A DNA stretch of 64,000 nt from Jacaranda mimosifolia (Eukaryota > Streptophyta > Magnoliopsida > Lamiales > Bignoniaceae): the NCBI GenBank assembly GCA_018894105.1, contig CM032124.1, positions 4,015,501 through 4,079,500 on the forward strand, read 5' to 3'. Positions 48,930-61,647 of the stretch are shown here, piece by piece (positions within the stretch are counted from its first letter, which is position 1; each line of letters begins with the position of its first letter). The translations under genes and the position numbers were made by a program. The notes under the pieces are model-generated. The model did not search any database, had not been told where the DNA came from, and was given only the letters and a program-made list of their open reading frames with translations.

Positions 48930-50080
48930 TGAAAAAATACATTTAAAAGTATCGGGGAGGTAAATTTGGAGATTAAAAAAAAAATATGGTGGCATTATAT
49001 ATCTAATCAAATATCACCATATTATTTATCATTTATTAATTAAATATTGCTAAATATTATATTATACAAATATATATATTTATTTATTTACAATTAATTA
49101 TCACAATATGACTTTTATGTGTCAACACTATAAATGTCACTAATTAAATTTATCCCAATAGATGCTACTTTTGTTTTAGTGACGTAAAAAGTATATGATG
49201 TCTGAGAGAATAAGAGACAACCTAATTATTAAAGTACGTACAAATCAAGTAATTAACTATTTGTAATTCACCGACTAAGTACATAAAAAAAGTCAAATAA
49301 GTACATAATGACAAAATATTTCATGACATGTGGTTGGTTGGCTGCACTATATATTATAAATAGTGTGGCACTCCTATTAATTAAGATATTTTGAGCGCAA
49401 ATTTTGTGGGTAAAAATAATAATAATAATAATAATAAAATATAAACGAGTTCGGGCTTTTTTCAGTCGTTCAATAGCCCCACACAATAGCATGAATCTCG
49501 AAACGTTCTTCAAACTAATAATACAATGAATTATATTTATATACCATTAGTGTCAATATTGGCAAGTTGGGAGGCCGATTGGCCTTTAAAGGCCAAAATT
49601 TTGCTGTGAATTTATAAAATATATATGGTTACATAGAATTTGATCTTAACAATAACATGATAGTATGAAGACAATCTTAAGTATAGATGTGAGCTAGCCA
49701 AATTAATTACTTTACACCATAATTCTAAATTAATAGGAAATTTTTATGACTCAATTGCCGTGATATTTGAATTTTGAGATATTCATATATATATGAGTAA
49801 ATAGTCATGATAAATGATGCGATTTTCAAAGACTATAAATGTTTTCTTCTTTTGAGGGACCAAAATTATTAATTACTACTTTGGGTAGTCTTACTCTTTT
49901 TGTGGCTTATGAACCACTCAATCTTGATTCTCAAATGTAATTTTTTAAAATAAAAAGCAACAAAAATTTTAGCTACCAACAGTTAGTCTATTCGTTACAA
50001 GTACGATAAATTAATTCCAAATTATTCATATGAAAATTTATATATATATATATATATAAGAAAAAAAAATTACAACTAAG
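48930..50080. other. Intergenic, no gene
   Basis: AT-rich; (AAT)n microsatellite at 49416-49438. No gene recognised. Confidence 0.45.
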
Positions 50081-50214
50081 GATTGATCATAGCCATAGTT
50101 AGCTACAAGAGAATCTACTTTGAATTTGGCTAGATCAAATTTTGCAATTTAAGCTACAAAAATTTAATTTCAATTACAAATTAACCATAACTGATGTCCT
50201 AATTTTTTGTAGTG
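50081..50214 (-). mobile_element. CACTA-like terminus
   Basis: Ends CCTAATTTTTTGTAGTG; in reverse complement CACTACAAAAAATTAGGAC. The same terminal phrase begins at about 55412 (CACTATAAAAAATTAGGGC), pointing to two members of one family. Inner sequence repeats AGCTACAA and TTAACCATAA-type motifs. Confidence 0.5.
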
Positions 50215-50669
50215 AGGTCCGCCTCTCTCCCAACCTTTTGTTGTTAAAGAATGCAGAAACACCGATGGGGTGGGGAGGTGAGGGGTGGCTGGGGGGAATC
50301 AGGAAACAAAACCTTTGACACAAAACAAAGTCAATTGATTAGCATGTGATTTAAATAAAGGATTTAAGAATTTTGACAAAAAATTAAATTTGTTATTATT
50401 ACTTTGCTTCAAATAATCTATGAGAAATTAGAGAAAAATTTATAATGTATCACATGGATTATAGAAATAAGTTTGTATCAGTTTATAAATTGGTACAATA
50501 GAGTACCCATTTATGAAGTGAGGACGAATATTGAGTAGTTGCTAGTGGAGTCATTATGTGCTAGAGTGTTGCTTGTAGGTCCCCATCCTGTAGGCTCAAG
50601 ACTTGATGAAATGCAACATAACCAACTTGAGTACTATCACCACAAAAGGTTCGGCTGGATGCGTGCCAG

Positions 50670-51274
50670 CAATATTTTAAAAATTGGACCAGACATTGAA
50701 CTGATAGCTTTATTGGTTACTGATTCAATTAATTTGACCACTTGTTCAATCATTGTAATGTCATAATAATGTAGTAATTATATATTATTTTATAAATATA
50801 TATAATATTATTAATATACTATAAAAAATAGAAAAATTCCAACAATATAGAAATAAATAAATAAAAATTTCCTTCATATTTTATTCATTTTTTTAAAATG
50901 ATTTTTAAGAAAAATATAATTTCTCAATTAATTAATTACAAATATATGGTCGAATTCAAATAGTGTACCACAACTATTTAACATTAATACAAATGGTCAT
51001 CCCTTCAAATTTCAAATTTAATTTTTAATATAATAAATTAAGTTTTTTTAATATATTAAATTATTAACCTTTTTTGAAATTTTTAAAAAGACAGAAAAAA
51101 TATATATAAAAAATTAAATAATAGTGAACAGGTACCGTTCGACATGTTCTTGACCGATTTTCATTGGTTCACATCTGATTAACTTGTGGCCGGTTTTCAT
51201 GTTTGATTCGGACTGGACCAACCACCGGTCATTGGTCTCGATCGGTCCGGTCTGGTCCGATTTTTAAAACATTG
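50670..51274. mobile_element. hAT-like MITE, 605 bp
   Basis: Left end CAATATTTTAAAAATTGG; right end in reverse complement CAATGTTTTAAAAATCGG, continuing ACCAGAC in both. 8-bp flanks CGTGCCAG (50662-50669) and TGTGCTAG (51275-51282) match at 6 of 8 and differ by C-to-T changes only, consistent with an aged hAT duplication. Subterminal CGGTTC/GGTCCGG motifs link it to the copies at 26753 and 51878. No transposase. Confidence 0.75.
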
Positions 51275-51296
51275 TGTGCTAGAGCATGTTCTATAT

Positions 51297-52784
51297 AGGG
51301 TTGTCAATGAGTCGGATTCAGATTGAATCATGCTGGATCCAAGTCCGAATCCAAAAGTAATATATTATATCCAAATTTGATTTAAGATCCTTCGGATTTG
51401 TAGTTGGTATAACCATATCCGAATCCAAATAAAAGTCGGATATTTGTCGAATATCCAAAAAAATTCAAATTTGAATATTTCAAAAATCATCATATATTTA
51501 TTATTTTTCTAAAAATTTAGTAGAATCCAAATTCAAAACAATCATCCTTAAAAAAAACACAACAGATTAATGAATAAATTTCAAGTCTATTGATCACTTA
51601 AAAGGAACAATAGAATTTAACTTAATCACATTCATTCATTAAATCATTACATTTTAGGTTCCGTTGCTGATAATAATACTTATTTGGCATTATAAATACA
51701 TAGTTATACTTGATTATTCAATCAACTAACTATAGACTCAAAGTTTTACAAAAAAGAAACTCATTTTGATTAAATCGAGATTTGCATTGCATTCTTGCTA
51801 CATTATTATATTCGCCTCCTACTCATTATTCTTCCCGCATCATTTTTTGTTATAAAAATAGAGAAACAAGTGATGTACAGTGTTCGAAAAATCGGACCGT
51901 TCATTGAACCGAAAAACTTAGCGGTTCACGGTTCACCAGTTCCACCATTGGTCGGACCGTAATTGAACTGCAATTGAACCGTGACGTCATAATTACAATA
52001 TATATTACTTAAAAATTAATAAAATGCCAAAATATTAAACATAAAGAGTTTAAATGATATTATCTAACATCACAATCCAAATTTCACAATTTATATTATA
52101 AATGATCATAACAATTTAAATATCTCAAGTTTAAAGTTTAAAGTTGAGAGTATGTGAGTTAATTCTAAAGTCTAAACTCTAAACCAAGGCTTTTTTTTAC
52201 TTTTAGATAGCTTATAAGTTGTACATTAGTCTTCAAACTTTGTACTTAGTCGAAAAAATTAGAAAAAAAAAAAATCATTTAAAAAATTAAATGAAAAAAC
52301 CACTCCGGTTCAATTGAACCAGAGCGGTTCACCGGCTCACAAGTCTGACCGGCCGGTTCTGAACGGTTTTAACAAAATTTGTCATTTTTTCAAGTTTTTC
52401 AATTTTTTAAAAAAATCGGACCGATTCGCCGGCCAGTCCGATCCGGTTTTTTAAACCATAGTGATGTAATTATGGTGTAAATAAACTCTTAATTGTTGGG
52501 GGAATGGGTTTTTTTAAAAAAACTCTTATGTTTTGGCCATTTTTCAGAAAATTTTTGGGGGGAACGGGTTTTTGAGAGAAAATTTGAAGAATATGCCAAG
52601 CGTTTCTTTTTGTTTTGGGGAAATATGAAAAATAAATTGAAAATGAGTTGTTTGTTTCTTTATATTTTGGGAGGAGACAAACTTTACTGTTGATGTCAAA
52701 TCAGTTGCTTTTTGTTGGGTTTGTAAGGTAAAAGTGATTTTTTAATATAATATATTATATATGTATGTATATTATAGTTGGATG

Positions 52785-52817
<33 letters not shown>

Positions 52818-54366
52818 GATTGATATATTGTTGTAATAAAATGATATGTAATTAATTCAATTGATACTTTATTTTAAAATATTAATTATTTATGAATTTA
52901 TAATTATATCTTAATTATAAAAAATTGGCTAATATTATAATTATATCATAATTGTTGATATCAGCTTATATAAAAAAATTTAATTATTCTACATTAATTA
53001 TAAACTAATTATTTTTTATTCTTAAAATATAATTATATAATTATTTAACTATCTATTATTTACAATTTATGTATATATAAAACTTAGTTATTTATTTAAA
53101 TAAAATAAAATATATATAAGACTTAATAACTATTCATCAAATTAAAAAATAAATAATTTTATATTATATGAAACTAAATCATCTTAAATTATTTATTAAA
53201 CAAATAAGTGTAATATTCAATTATACGTGAAATATGAAATATAATTAATATATACATAATAAGCTATTTAAATAATTAAATAAGTTAGTTTAATTAATTT
53301 AATAAGTTATTTATTACTTTAACTCATTATTTAATTAATATATTATTTAATAAATAAATTACTTAGTAACTATCAAAAAAAATTACTTAATTTTTATTAA
53401 TTTTCTTGATAATTATTTTAATTATATTAATATTAATTTATTAAACTTAATATATTATTAAATAAATATCACACTATATTTAACTTTTTATAATAATTCT
53501 AAATAAATGTGAATATTAATATTTAATGAAGATTAATTTTTTGAAAAGATTAATTTATTTATTATATCAAATTAAAACATTTTAAATTATTTATTAAATG
53601 AATAAATATAATATTTAATTAATGAATTAAATATTAAATATAACTAATACATTATTTAATTAATAAGTAATTTAATTAATTTAATATATTATTTAATAAA
53701 TAAATTAGTTGTTAAATTTAATGAATTTTCTCGATGATTATTTTAATTAAATTTGTAAACATAAGTTTTAGAATTTTTTAAGTAGTAAAATTTTAATATT
53801 TTCATATATGTAAATATATATGTATATGTATATGAGTGAAATGAGATAATGATAAATGGATGAGTGATGTGAAAGATGGAGTGAGAAAATGAATGAGTAG
53901 GTGTACTTTTTAGGGTGTAGGATTTTTTTGGGTGAATTGTGAGGGATTTTTTGGGCAAAAAATTGTAGTGTTTTGAGAAAAAGATTGGAGAATATGCATG
54001 CATTTTGAAATTTTTTTGGGAGTTGAAAAAAATTTCCTCAAAACATAGGAGAACAATCCCTAACAATTTATATGAAAACACCTGATTTGATATATTGAAT
54101 AAAAGTTCATTACTTCCTTCATCCAAATATCCACATTGGTATTATCATAGGATCCTGTATATACATATGTATAATACTAAATATATTCGAATTCAGATTA
54201 TTAATAGATCGGATTGAGCTATATCCATATTTGTTCCATTTATTTCGGATTACGAACTTTTTTAATCAGATCGTATCCATCGAATCTTTTATCGATTAAA
54301 TATCCTAAATAATCGAATCGTATTCGAATCGAATTCAGATTTAAATCCGCTCTGGCTAGTCCTATA
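51297..54366. mobile_element. Possible hAT-like element with nested insertion, ends inferred
   Basis: Left TATAGGGTTGTCAATGAGTC and GGATTCAGATTGAATC; right end in reverse complement TATAGGACTAGCCAGAGCGG then ATTTAAATCTGAATTC. The terminal zones are rich in CGGATTC/GAATCCG and look like inverted partners, but no convincing 8-bp duplication is visible. It encloses the complete hAT-like element at 51878-52459. The 127-codon minus ORF at 53743-54126 has no recognisable domain. Confidence 0.4.
51878..52459. mobile_element. hAT-like MITE, 582 bp, perfect direct repeat
   Basis: Flanked by AGTGATGTA (51869-51877 and 52460-52468); 8 of these 9 bp fit the hAT duplication size. Left end CAGTGTTCGAAAAATCGGAC; right end in reverse complement TATGGTTTAAAAAACCGG. 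The first 150 bp closely parallel the element at 26753 (TTCATTGAACCGAAAAA, CGGTTCACGGTTCACC), so these two are recent relatives. Confidence 0.85.
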
Positions 54367-54404
54367 TAATGGAAGAAATGTGAAGAATACATCGGGTGTT
54401 TAAT

Positions 54405-54763
54405 TAGGGATGGCAGTAGGGTGGGTTAGGCTCGTCCCATACCCTATCCCATGAGACCATACCCCGCCCCGTCCAAAAAAGACCCTGCCTCGCCTCGTCC
54501 TGTCGGGTTGGTGAGTAATCAGTTAATTAATGAATACATCAAATCAAAACCACTTGACAACAATTAAAATTCAAATTTCAGGTACAAAAATGAAAAATTC
54601 ATGCAAACAAGATAAGATTCTAGAAGCAAAATAGAAGATAAGAGTAGAATTAAAGTAATAACCAGCACAACATCCAAAATTTTATACATTATGAGTTCGT
54701 GACAGTAAACTGAAACAAAAAATATAAAATATAAAATATATAATAATAATAATAATAATAATA

Positions 54764-54794
<31 letters not shown>

Positions 54795-54968
54795 GGGGCA
54801 GGGTGGCGAGGCAGGTTTGGGACGGGTTAGCTAAACCCCATACCCCACACTAAATAATTCGGGTTATGAAAATCGGGCCCCATACCCTGTTTAGCTACCC
54901 CAAACTCGTCCCATTCGGGATAAGTTGAGCTTGGGTTCGGGTTTTGACCCGTCCCACTGCCATCCCTA
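54405..54968. mobile_element. hAT-like MITE, 564 bp
   Basis: Terminal repeats: left TAGGGATGGCAGTAGGG, right in reverse complement TAGGGATGGCAGTGGGACGG. 8-bp flanks TGTTTAAT (54397-54404) and TATTTAAT (54969-54976) match 7 of 8. Subterminal GC-rich tracts (CCCCGCCCCGTCC, GGGGCAGGGTGGCG) and a central AAT/ATT palindrome at 54741-54792. No coding sequence. Confidence 0.88.
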
Positions 54969-55411
54969 TATTTAATATGGGCAGCTGTGATAAGTACACA
55001 TAGTAGGCTATTTTAATAACTAATCAATCATTTTTATATAGTAAGGATGAATGCAAAATAGTTGCTATCGGAATTCATTGCACGAGTACTCAAGTTAATC
55101 GTTACGGTATGTAATGTTGATTTTATGTTTCACTTTAATGTAATTTTGAATACGGATTGATCGACTGACGGCAAATTATGTATGTATGGTTTGTTTTAGG
55201 AAGTTTACGCTCTTTAAAGTACTAGGCAAGAAAAAGTTAGGTTTTTGTGGAAATATAACACGGAAATTTTATCTTGTGGAGAATATAAATTGTTATCATA
55301 ATATAACTTTTTTCCTATTACCATGAGGACATGCATGCAATAGGCCTTGATAAAAGTTGGGAGTCCCGAGCCCCAAAAATTGTTGCACAAGACTTTATTA
55401 GGACTTGATTC

Positions 55412-55740
55412 CACTATAAAAAATTAGGGCATCAATTACGGTTAATTCATAGTTAATGCTAAAAATTCATAACTTTTACTACGAAATTGTTCTAGTCAAA
55501 TTCAAAGCTAATGCATTTATAGCTAACCCTCGCTACAGTCAATTTATAGCTAATGATCATTTTTTTTTTATAAATTTATTAATTTTTCTATGGATAATTT
55601 ATAACTAATCTGTTATGTTTCAAATGTATAATGTTATGGATTGATATTTCATAATTTTTGTTAATTATAATTAAAAAAATTGTATTTACTACAAAAATTC
55701 GCAGTTGTAATTTGTTGTTATAACTATACTCCGGCCATGT
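55412..55740 (+). mobile_element. CACTA-like element start
   Basis: CACTATAAAAAATTAGGGC begins a stretch with repeated TTCATAGTTAATGC and TTTATAGCTAA motifs. It shares its terminus with 50214 (reverse). The right end is not identified; 55740 is an approximate limit. Confidence 0.4.
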
Positions 55741-57950
55741 GTTTGTGACATAAATAAATGAAGCAATTGCACTAAGGCTCATCGAAACAATATTTTAGTG
55801 TCTACCTAAGGAGCTCCATCATTTTAAGGATACTTATCATTTATAGACATGGGAGTATAAATTGATGTGCATTTTTCCATATATTAGAAAAGCACATGAG
55901 ATATGCACGTGTATAATTATTAAAATACCATTATTATTGGTAAAATTCTTAATTTAGTAATAAGAATCAAATAGCTGTAAAAATCTAAAGTTAAACTATA
56001 ACAACGGACACATTTTTGTATGACTTTTTTTTGTTGGAATATTATATTAAAATTTTATACATATCATGCATCATCATACTAATAGTATATATGTATATTT
56101 TCACATTCATATTATATATGCCCTGTTACACCAAATTTTAGACTACCAATTATACCATCAGATTTTAGTTTTAACTTAAAAAATGCATTTGTAAGTTGAT
56201 ATATATAGAGTTACAAAATACAGATAAATGGTCAAAACATAATAGAAAAAAATTCTGGAGTGTGTAACATTTTTTTTTTTAATTTCTTTACGATTGTTGG
56301 GAGGTTTAAAGTTAGTAAATTAATTTATTTGTAACATGGAGAGTATAATTTCACTTCCAACAAAAGAAAATACACTGAATAAAACTAAAAGAGTGAATAA
56401 AATTAGGGAATACAACTGAAATTCATCAAATGAATGATGAGAATATGGAACTTGAATTTTTGTTTTTGGAATGTTAATTTACTAGCTAGATACATTTGTG
56501 TCATGATAAGAAAGTACGACTTAATTATATTGAATTTGAAGGTTAGGGCTGTGATTTAAATAGAGCGACTCAAGCTTATTTAATGTAATAAATTACACTC
56601 AATTTGATTTGATAGTATATCATATATGAGCTCTTGAATTCTTAAGACTTGAATTCATTAGAGCTCATTTTCCCCTCAAATAAAATAAATTTAAATTCCC
56701 TAATGCAAAAACTGAAAAATAAAACTCTATATTGACGATCTAAAAATAATTCCGAACAGTCTAATTAACCATAATTGTATCCATTTTAATATGATAAATC
56801 ATTTCAGTTTGAAAGGAATATAAGTTTACAAAATTATTTAAAATTGAAAAATGCAGGAAGCATTTTTGCCATAATATTATTCTCCAATTAGCCAAATAAT
56901 ACGATACAGTTAGGCAATTAATTAATCACATCAACATCATATACCACATAATGAAAATCTTTTGATGCGACAACCCTACTTACTAAATATATATATAGTA
57001 TTTTGGAACACATAAGATGAGCTTTCATTATCAAAATTATATCTCAAACTGTTGTGATAAGTACTAATAATTTTTTTATTTTTTGTTGTAAGTGCTTGCA
57101 ACTTTGGAAAAGGAGAAAAAACATTTCAAAGAAATGAGTCAAATTACAAGATGTTAACCATTATCAGAAAATGGTTATTTAATATCAATTACTTAAGAAG
57201 AAACCAAAAAATTGAATTAAAAAAATTGAAAGGGCCTGTTCACACATGAAATGAAATGAATTTCTCAACTAAGGTCTTGTTTGGCATCTAATATAATTAT
57301 CAAGAAATTAGTGTAAATCCTTTATTTTAATTGTTAAATCATATCTTTCATTTCATGCTCTAAGTAAACACCAATTGTATAAAATACCTTTTTAAATAAG
57401 CAATTGACAGCTTGTTCACATGTAAGAGTAACATGAAAGAATGGATTTTTTGAGTTGTGGAAGGTATCAATATGCTTGTTATCCCTTCGCAGTTGATGAA
57501 GGTATGGATATGTTAGTTATCCCTTTCCCAATATTTAAATATTATCTAATTGGCTAAGACATTCATACAAAATTGAAATATTTAATATATAATCTAATTA
57601 TGACATCTTTTGACAATTTTGGTATTATAAATCTTACGAATTATAATATTTTTTATGTAAATTATTTTTTAAAGAATCAATTGAATTATTCAATATCACA
57701 CTTACGAACATAACTTATAGTTAACTAATCAACAATACAGCTAGATACATGGACAGATCCAGAAATAAGAGTATGGGGTGCAAAAATGTAGAACATAAGA
57801 TTCTGAATATAAATTTCATAATTCACGATTCGAATGTATATTTTTATAAAAGTTGAAAATAACTGAATAAATATCAAAATTTTAGCGGTATTTTCTCCAT
57901 ATAAGTAACTAAGCAAATGCCTAAAATTTCATCTTCTATTTTGTTTCTAG
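55741..57950. other. AT-rich intergenic DNA, no gene
   Basis: No supportable gene. Near 57745 GGACAGATCCAGAAAT resembles the TGGCGGATCCAGAAATTT terminus of a common plant element class, seen cleanly at 63389, so a decayed relative may start here. Confidence 0.4.
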
Positions 57951-58320
57951 GACTATTCCTGACAATATTGATAGCGAAAAAAGTTCTTTTATCAGTTGTA
58001 GCTGTCGAAAGACAAAGAAAATTTTAACTTTTTTTATATATTCACTTACTTTCATCTTTTTATCTTAATCTTGAAGGTAAAAAGGAGATATCTTGGTCAG
58101 TTTGCAAGTCTCATAGGCTTTATGGCTTTCTAAGATTGTTTTTAACAATATTTATAGCGGAATTTTTTTTTTTCAATTTTAGCTCTTGAAAGATAAAGAA
58201 ATTTTCATTTTTCTTTTAAATATTTACTTATCTTTATTTTTTTATTTTAATGTCGTTGAAGTTAAAAAAACAATAATTTGGCTATTTTACGAGTTCCTTA
58301 AGGTTTTTTTTGACTAAACA
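57951..58320 (+). pseudogene. Possible hAT transposase C-terminal remnant, tandemly duplicated
   Basis: Two diverged copies (from 57951 and from 58134, offset 183 bp) of a segment with GACAATATTGATAGCG or AACAATATTTATAGCGG. Copy 1 can be read as KKVLLSVVAVERQRKF, which loosely resembles the hAT dimerisation motif (PVATASVERSFSKLK). No open frame of useful length; weak call. Confidence 0.3.
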
Positions 58321-58738
58321 CCAATAGTATTTTTTCAAATAAATAAAATAGAAGTGACCTAAAGAGCCTAACTTAATTATTTTTATTTTATTTATTTATA
58401 CACATGCATACCAAGAGTTTGTTAGGCTTTGAAGTCCTACTCTTACAGTTATATGTGTGAAGATGATGCCCCTAGGTCAACAACTTAATTGCTTAATTGC
58501 AAAATGTAACTAATTCTTTTGAGTTTTACAAAATTAAAAAAGGTAAAAATTTAGTCAATAAATTTTAGTTTTATCTTTAGTAAAAAAATAAATTAAATAC
58601 AACCCTATAATCTAAATAATTAATTTTTATTTAACACCAAACCAGAAATGTTAGATCTTTTAGAGATTATTGCATGAATATTAAAATTAATTATTTTAAT
58701 TAATATATATTTATGTATATTTATTTATAATAAGTTGG

Positions 58739-58769
58739 CGTGGGGCGGGGGGGCCCTGCTTGCCCCACG
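58739..58769. repeat. GC-rich hairpin
   Basis: CGTGGGGC (58739-58746) and GCCCCACG (58762-58769) form an 8-bp perfect stem around a G/C-rich loop, a strong local contrast to the AT-rich surroundings. Confidence 0.7.
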
Positions 58770-59156
58770 TTTGGATCCGTGTACGAACCAAAGAAATTTA
58801 ATAATGTTGTCAATAAAAACGAGGTGATAATTAATTTTAAGAATACAAAAAATGTCAGATATGTGATTCACGACAGGACAAAAAAATAACTATTTTTCAC
58901 TTGAATCGAAACAAGCCACATGTGGAGTTGGCTACCTAATAAGAGCACCAAACCGTAAGAAATTCAACTCATATATACATATGTACCCTTTCTTTTTCCC
59001 CCAAAGTCCAAACTGTACCAAGAGTACATGTTGGACAACAAAAGCTCAGACAAAATTATAACAGATGCAATAATTTCTTGATTCTTCAATACAATCTTAG
59101 TAGACAAATTATACATATAAATCAGCTAAACAGTAGTTTTGCAGTCATAAAATGCT

Positions 59157-61093
59157 CTAACAATGAAACTGAGTGGCAACTGCAAGAAGAGGAACAGCTT
59201 TATGAATCGCAACTCCAGGGCGTTCGGCCATGTCCAAATCTTTCCCATCATCAGGCAATTTCCAATCAAGTTTCCGGACAAGATTTGCTAACACGAACTC
59301 ATTAGTAGCCATGGCAAATGCAATCCCTGGACAGCCCCTTCTCCCAGCTCCAAATGGGATCAACTCGAAATCCAGGCCCTTAAAGTCTATTGAAGAATTT
59401 AAAAACCTGCCAGGGTGAAACTTTTCGGGTTCATCCCAATTGGCAGGGTCCCTGCCGATGGCCCAAGCATTGACCATCGCCATAGTTCCGGCTGAAATGT
59501 CGTATCCCATAATTCTCACATCTTTTGTTGCTACTCGGGCCACTAGCAATGGGATTGGAGTGTGACAACGAAGAGTTTCCTTGATCACAGCTTTCAGATA
59601 ATGCATTTTTTCTAAGTCATTATCTGTTATTTCATGCGTGTCTTTGGCAACTTCTCTTACTTCTTTTTGCAATTTTTTTAGGACCACAGGGTGCCGTAAC
59701 AGTTCTGCCATAGCCCATTCTAGAACTGTCGACGTGGTATCAGTTCCAGCCGCAAATACATCCTGTAGAATATATATACCATATAACAAGAAAGCGGGTC
59801 AATTTAAAAGATTTCAATTTCATGGTATAATTGACCCGGAAATTGAAAGTTCATCACGAAAAGCAGCACACTGTTATTTCTTTAGCTTAGTGCGTGTAAA
59901 CATTCAACAAACACAAATTATTAGTTGTTAACTTGAATTTTCTTTTATTCCATTTTAACAATACATGTCAACTCTACATGATTCATATCTAAACATTTAT
60001 TTATATGTTGTTGATTCGTAAAATGAAATACAAGATGAAATATAAATTAAAGCAGAAGATGGAAACTTGAATCTCTATCCAAGGATTCCAAAGTTAACCT
60101 TACTAAATGAAAATTAGTGAACCTCTGTTTCCTGAAAAACACTTACCAAAATTATGGCTTTGATGCTATCCCTGTCAATGCAAACACCAGTGGAATTATT
60201 CTGGTAAATGTCAAGCGATATATCAACAAAATTTTCTGCATTTTGTCCTGAGCAGCCTGCTCCTTGGGAGCTTCCAAGCGCTCCCGGATCACTCCCTCGA
60301 AGAATTCATCCAGTTCTTTTGCAACCTTATCAACTCTTGCATCAAAACCATTAACTCGATTAATCCACGAAAGCCATGGAATGAAATCTCCAATATTAAT
60401 GGTTCCCAACAACTCCAACAATTCTCTCAACAAAGAAATGAATTTCTTGCCAGTTTCCCCTTCAGTGTACTTCCTGCCAAAAGCTGATCTGCAAACCACA
60501 TCATTACTGAGTTCAGTAAACATCTCACTGAGATTCACCGGACAAGAAGATTTTCTGATCTTTTCCATCAGAAGCGCTGTTTCTTCTTCCCTGATGAAAC
60601 GGAAAGATTGAACCCTTTTGTTGCTCAGAAGCTGGAGGACACAAATGCTCTTCAGTTGCCTCCAGTATTCGCCATAAGGCGCAACGGATATATCTTTGTT
60701 GTCGTAGAGAAGTCGCCTGTTAACACTTGAATCAGGCCTGTTTGCAAAGGTGAGATCATGAGTTTTCATGATTTCCCTGGCTGCATCCGCCGATGAGACG
60801 ATAAGCGTCGGCACACTGCCGAAGCGAAGAAGCATCAGTGGGCCATGCTTTTTGGCCATGGATTGGAGATTGTGGTGAGGCAATGAGCCCAACTGGTGGA
60901 GATTTCCCAGTATTGGTAGCTTTGATGGAGATGGAGGTAAATTCTTGTTTCCAGCAGATTTGTAGAACCGTTGGGTTATACTTATACACCAGAACAAGAA
61001 TAAAGATATGAGAGCTTGGAGTATAAAGGGATGCAATAGTATTTCATCCATCTGTTGCTGTAGCGGCAGCTGGAATTTGGACATGAGTTCCAT
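59157..61093 (-). pseudogene. Cytochrome P450, CYP71 family, one-base frameshift in exon 1
   Basis: Two exons, 61093-60147 and 59762-59157, with the intron at the same place as in the other P450 (TTTTG|GTAAGT, CTACAG|GATG). Motifs: hydrophobic anchor; PPSPSKLPILGNLHQLG; HGPLMLLRFGSVPTLIVSSA; I-helix AGTDTT; ExxR as ETLR; PGRF where PERF is usual (the Glu is not strictly required); haem loop PFGAGRRGCPG with its Cys; end VATQFHC. The start could be Met1 or Met15 (MDEILLHPF). At 60241-60244 a run of four A on the sense strand appears one short: the frame before it ends in QAAQDK, the frame after it gives AENFVDISLDIYQ, and the two do not connect. As written the protein ends about 30 residues later, lacking the haem domain. 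This is either a recent pseudogene or a homopolymer sequence error; everything else is intact. The likely ER-bound monooxygenase role is as for the gene at 22280. Confidence 0.9.
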
Positions 61094-61167
61094 ATATCCT
61101 ATGTTTTGCTTTTATGTGTAATTGTGCATGTGAGTGCGGTTTCTGTTCCATTAATTAACTGTCAGGT

Positions 61168-61174
61168 TATATAG
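61168..61174 (-). promoter_or_regulatory. TATA box of the second P450
   Basis: TATATAA on the minus strand, 75 bp upstream of the ATG, in the context GGTCTATATAACCTGAC. Confidence 0.6.
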
Positions 61175-61647
61175 ACCTCCGCATAGCTCATAAGGATTAA
61201 TTTAATAACAAATTTCCAAAGAAGAAGGTTCACTAGTCGAAGGGATGAGAATTTCCACACCAGCTGATATCACATGGACTCGGTCGATAAGGTTTTAGTT
61301 TTAAGGGATATTTGTAAAATGATTTTCCAAATATGTCATTTTATTACAAGGTTTGTAGATCAAATTTATCTGGTAATCCAGCGTTGTAATCGAGGGACAA
61401 TTATTGCCCATTCAATAGATACGTGGTCTTAGGCTCTTAGCACTGCCTACGCATCCGCAGGAGCTAAAGCAACCACTAGGTGTGGGTGCTATGTTATCTC
61501 ATAGAAAAATAATGTTCAGAAATTCGGAAGTATTAAGATATTTTGTATTTGAACTTCGATTTTGCAACTCGTCTTATTTATATTACAAATGGTACATATG
61601 CTATACATGAGTTTTGATACTAATTTTATTACATTATCACTTGTAAT
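61175..61647. other. Upstream region of the second P450, no gene
   Basis: No gene. A slightly GC-richer stretch (61380-61500) has no recognisable feature. Confidence 0.4.

Noticed and set aside
53743..54126. 127-codon minus ORF as a gene
   Set aside because: No recognisable motif, biased composition, and located inside a probable transposon.
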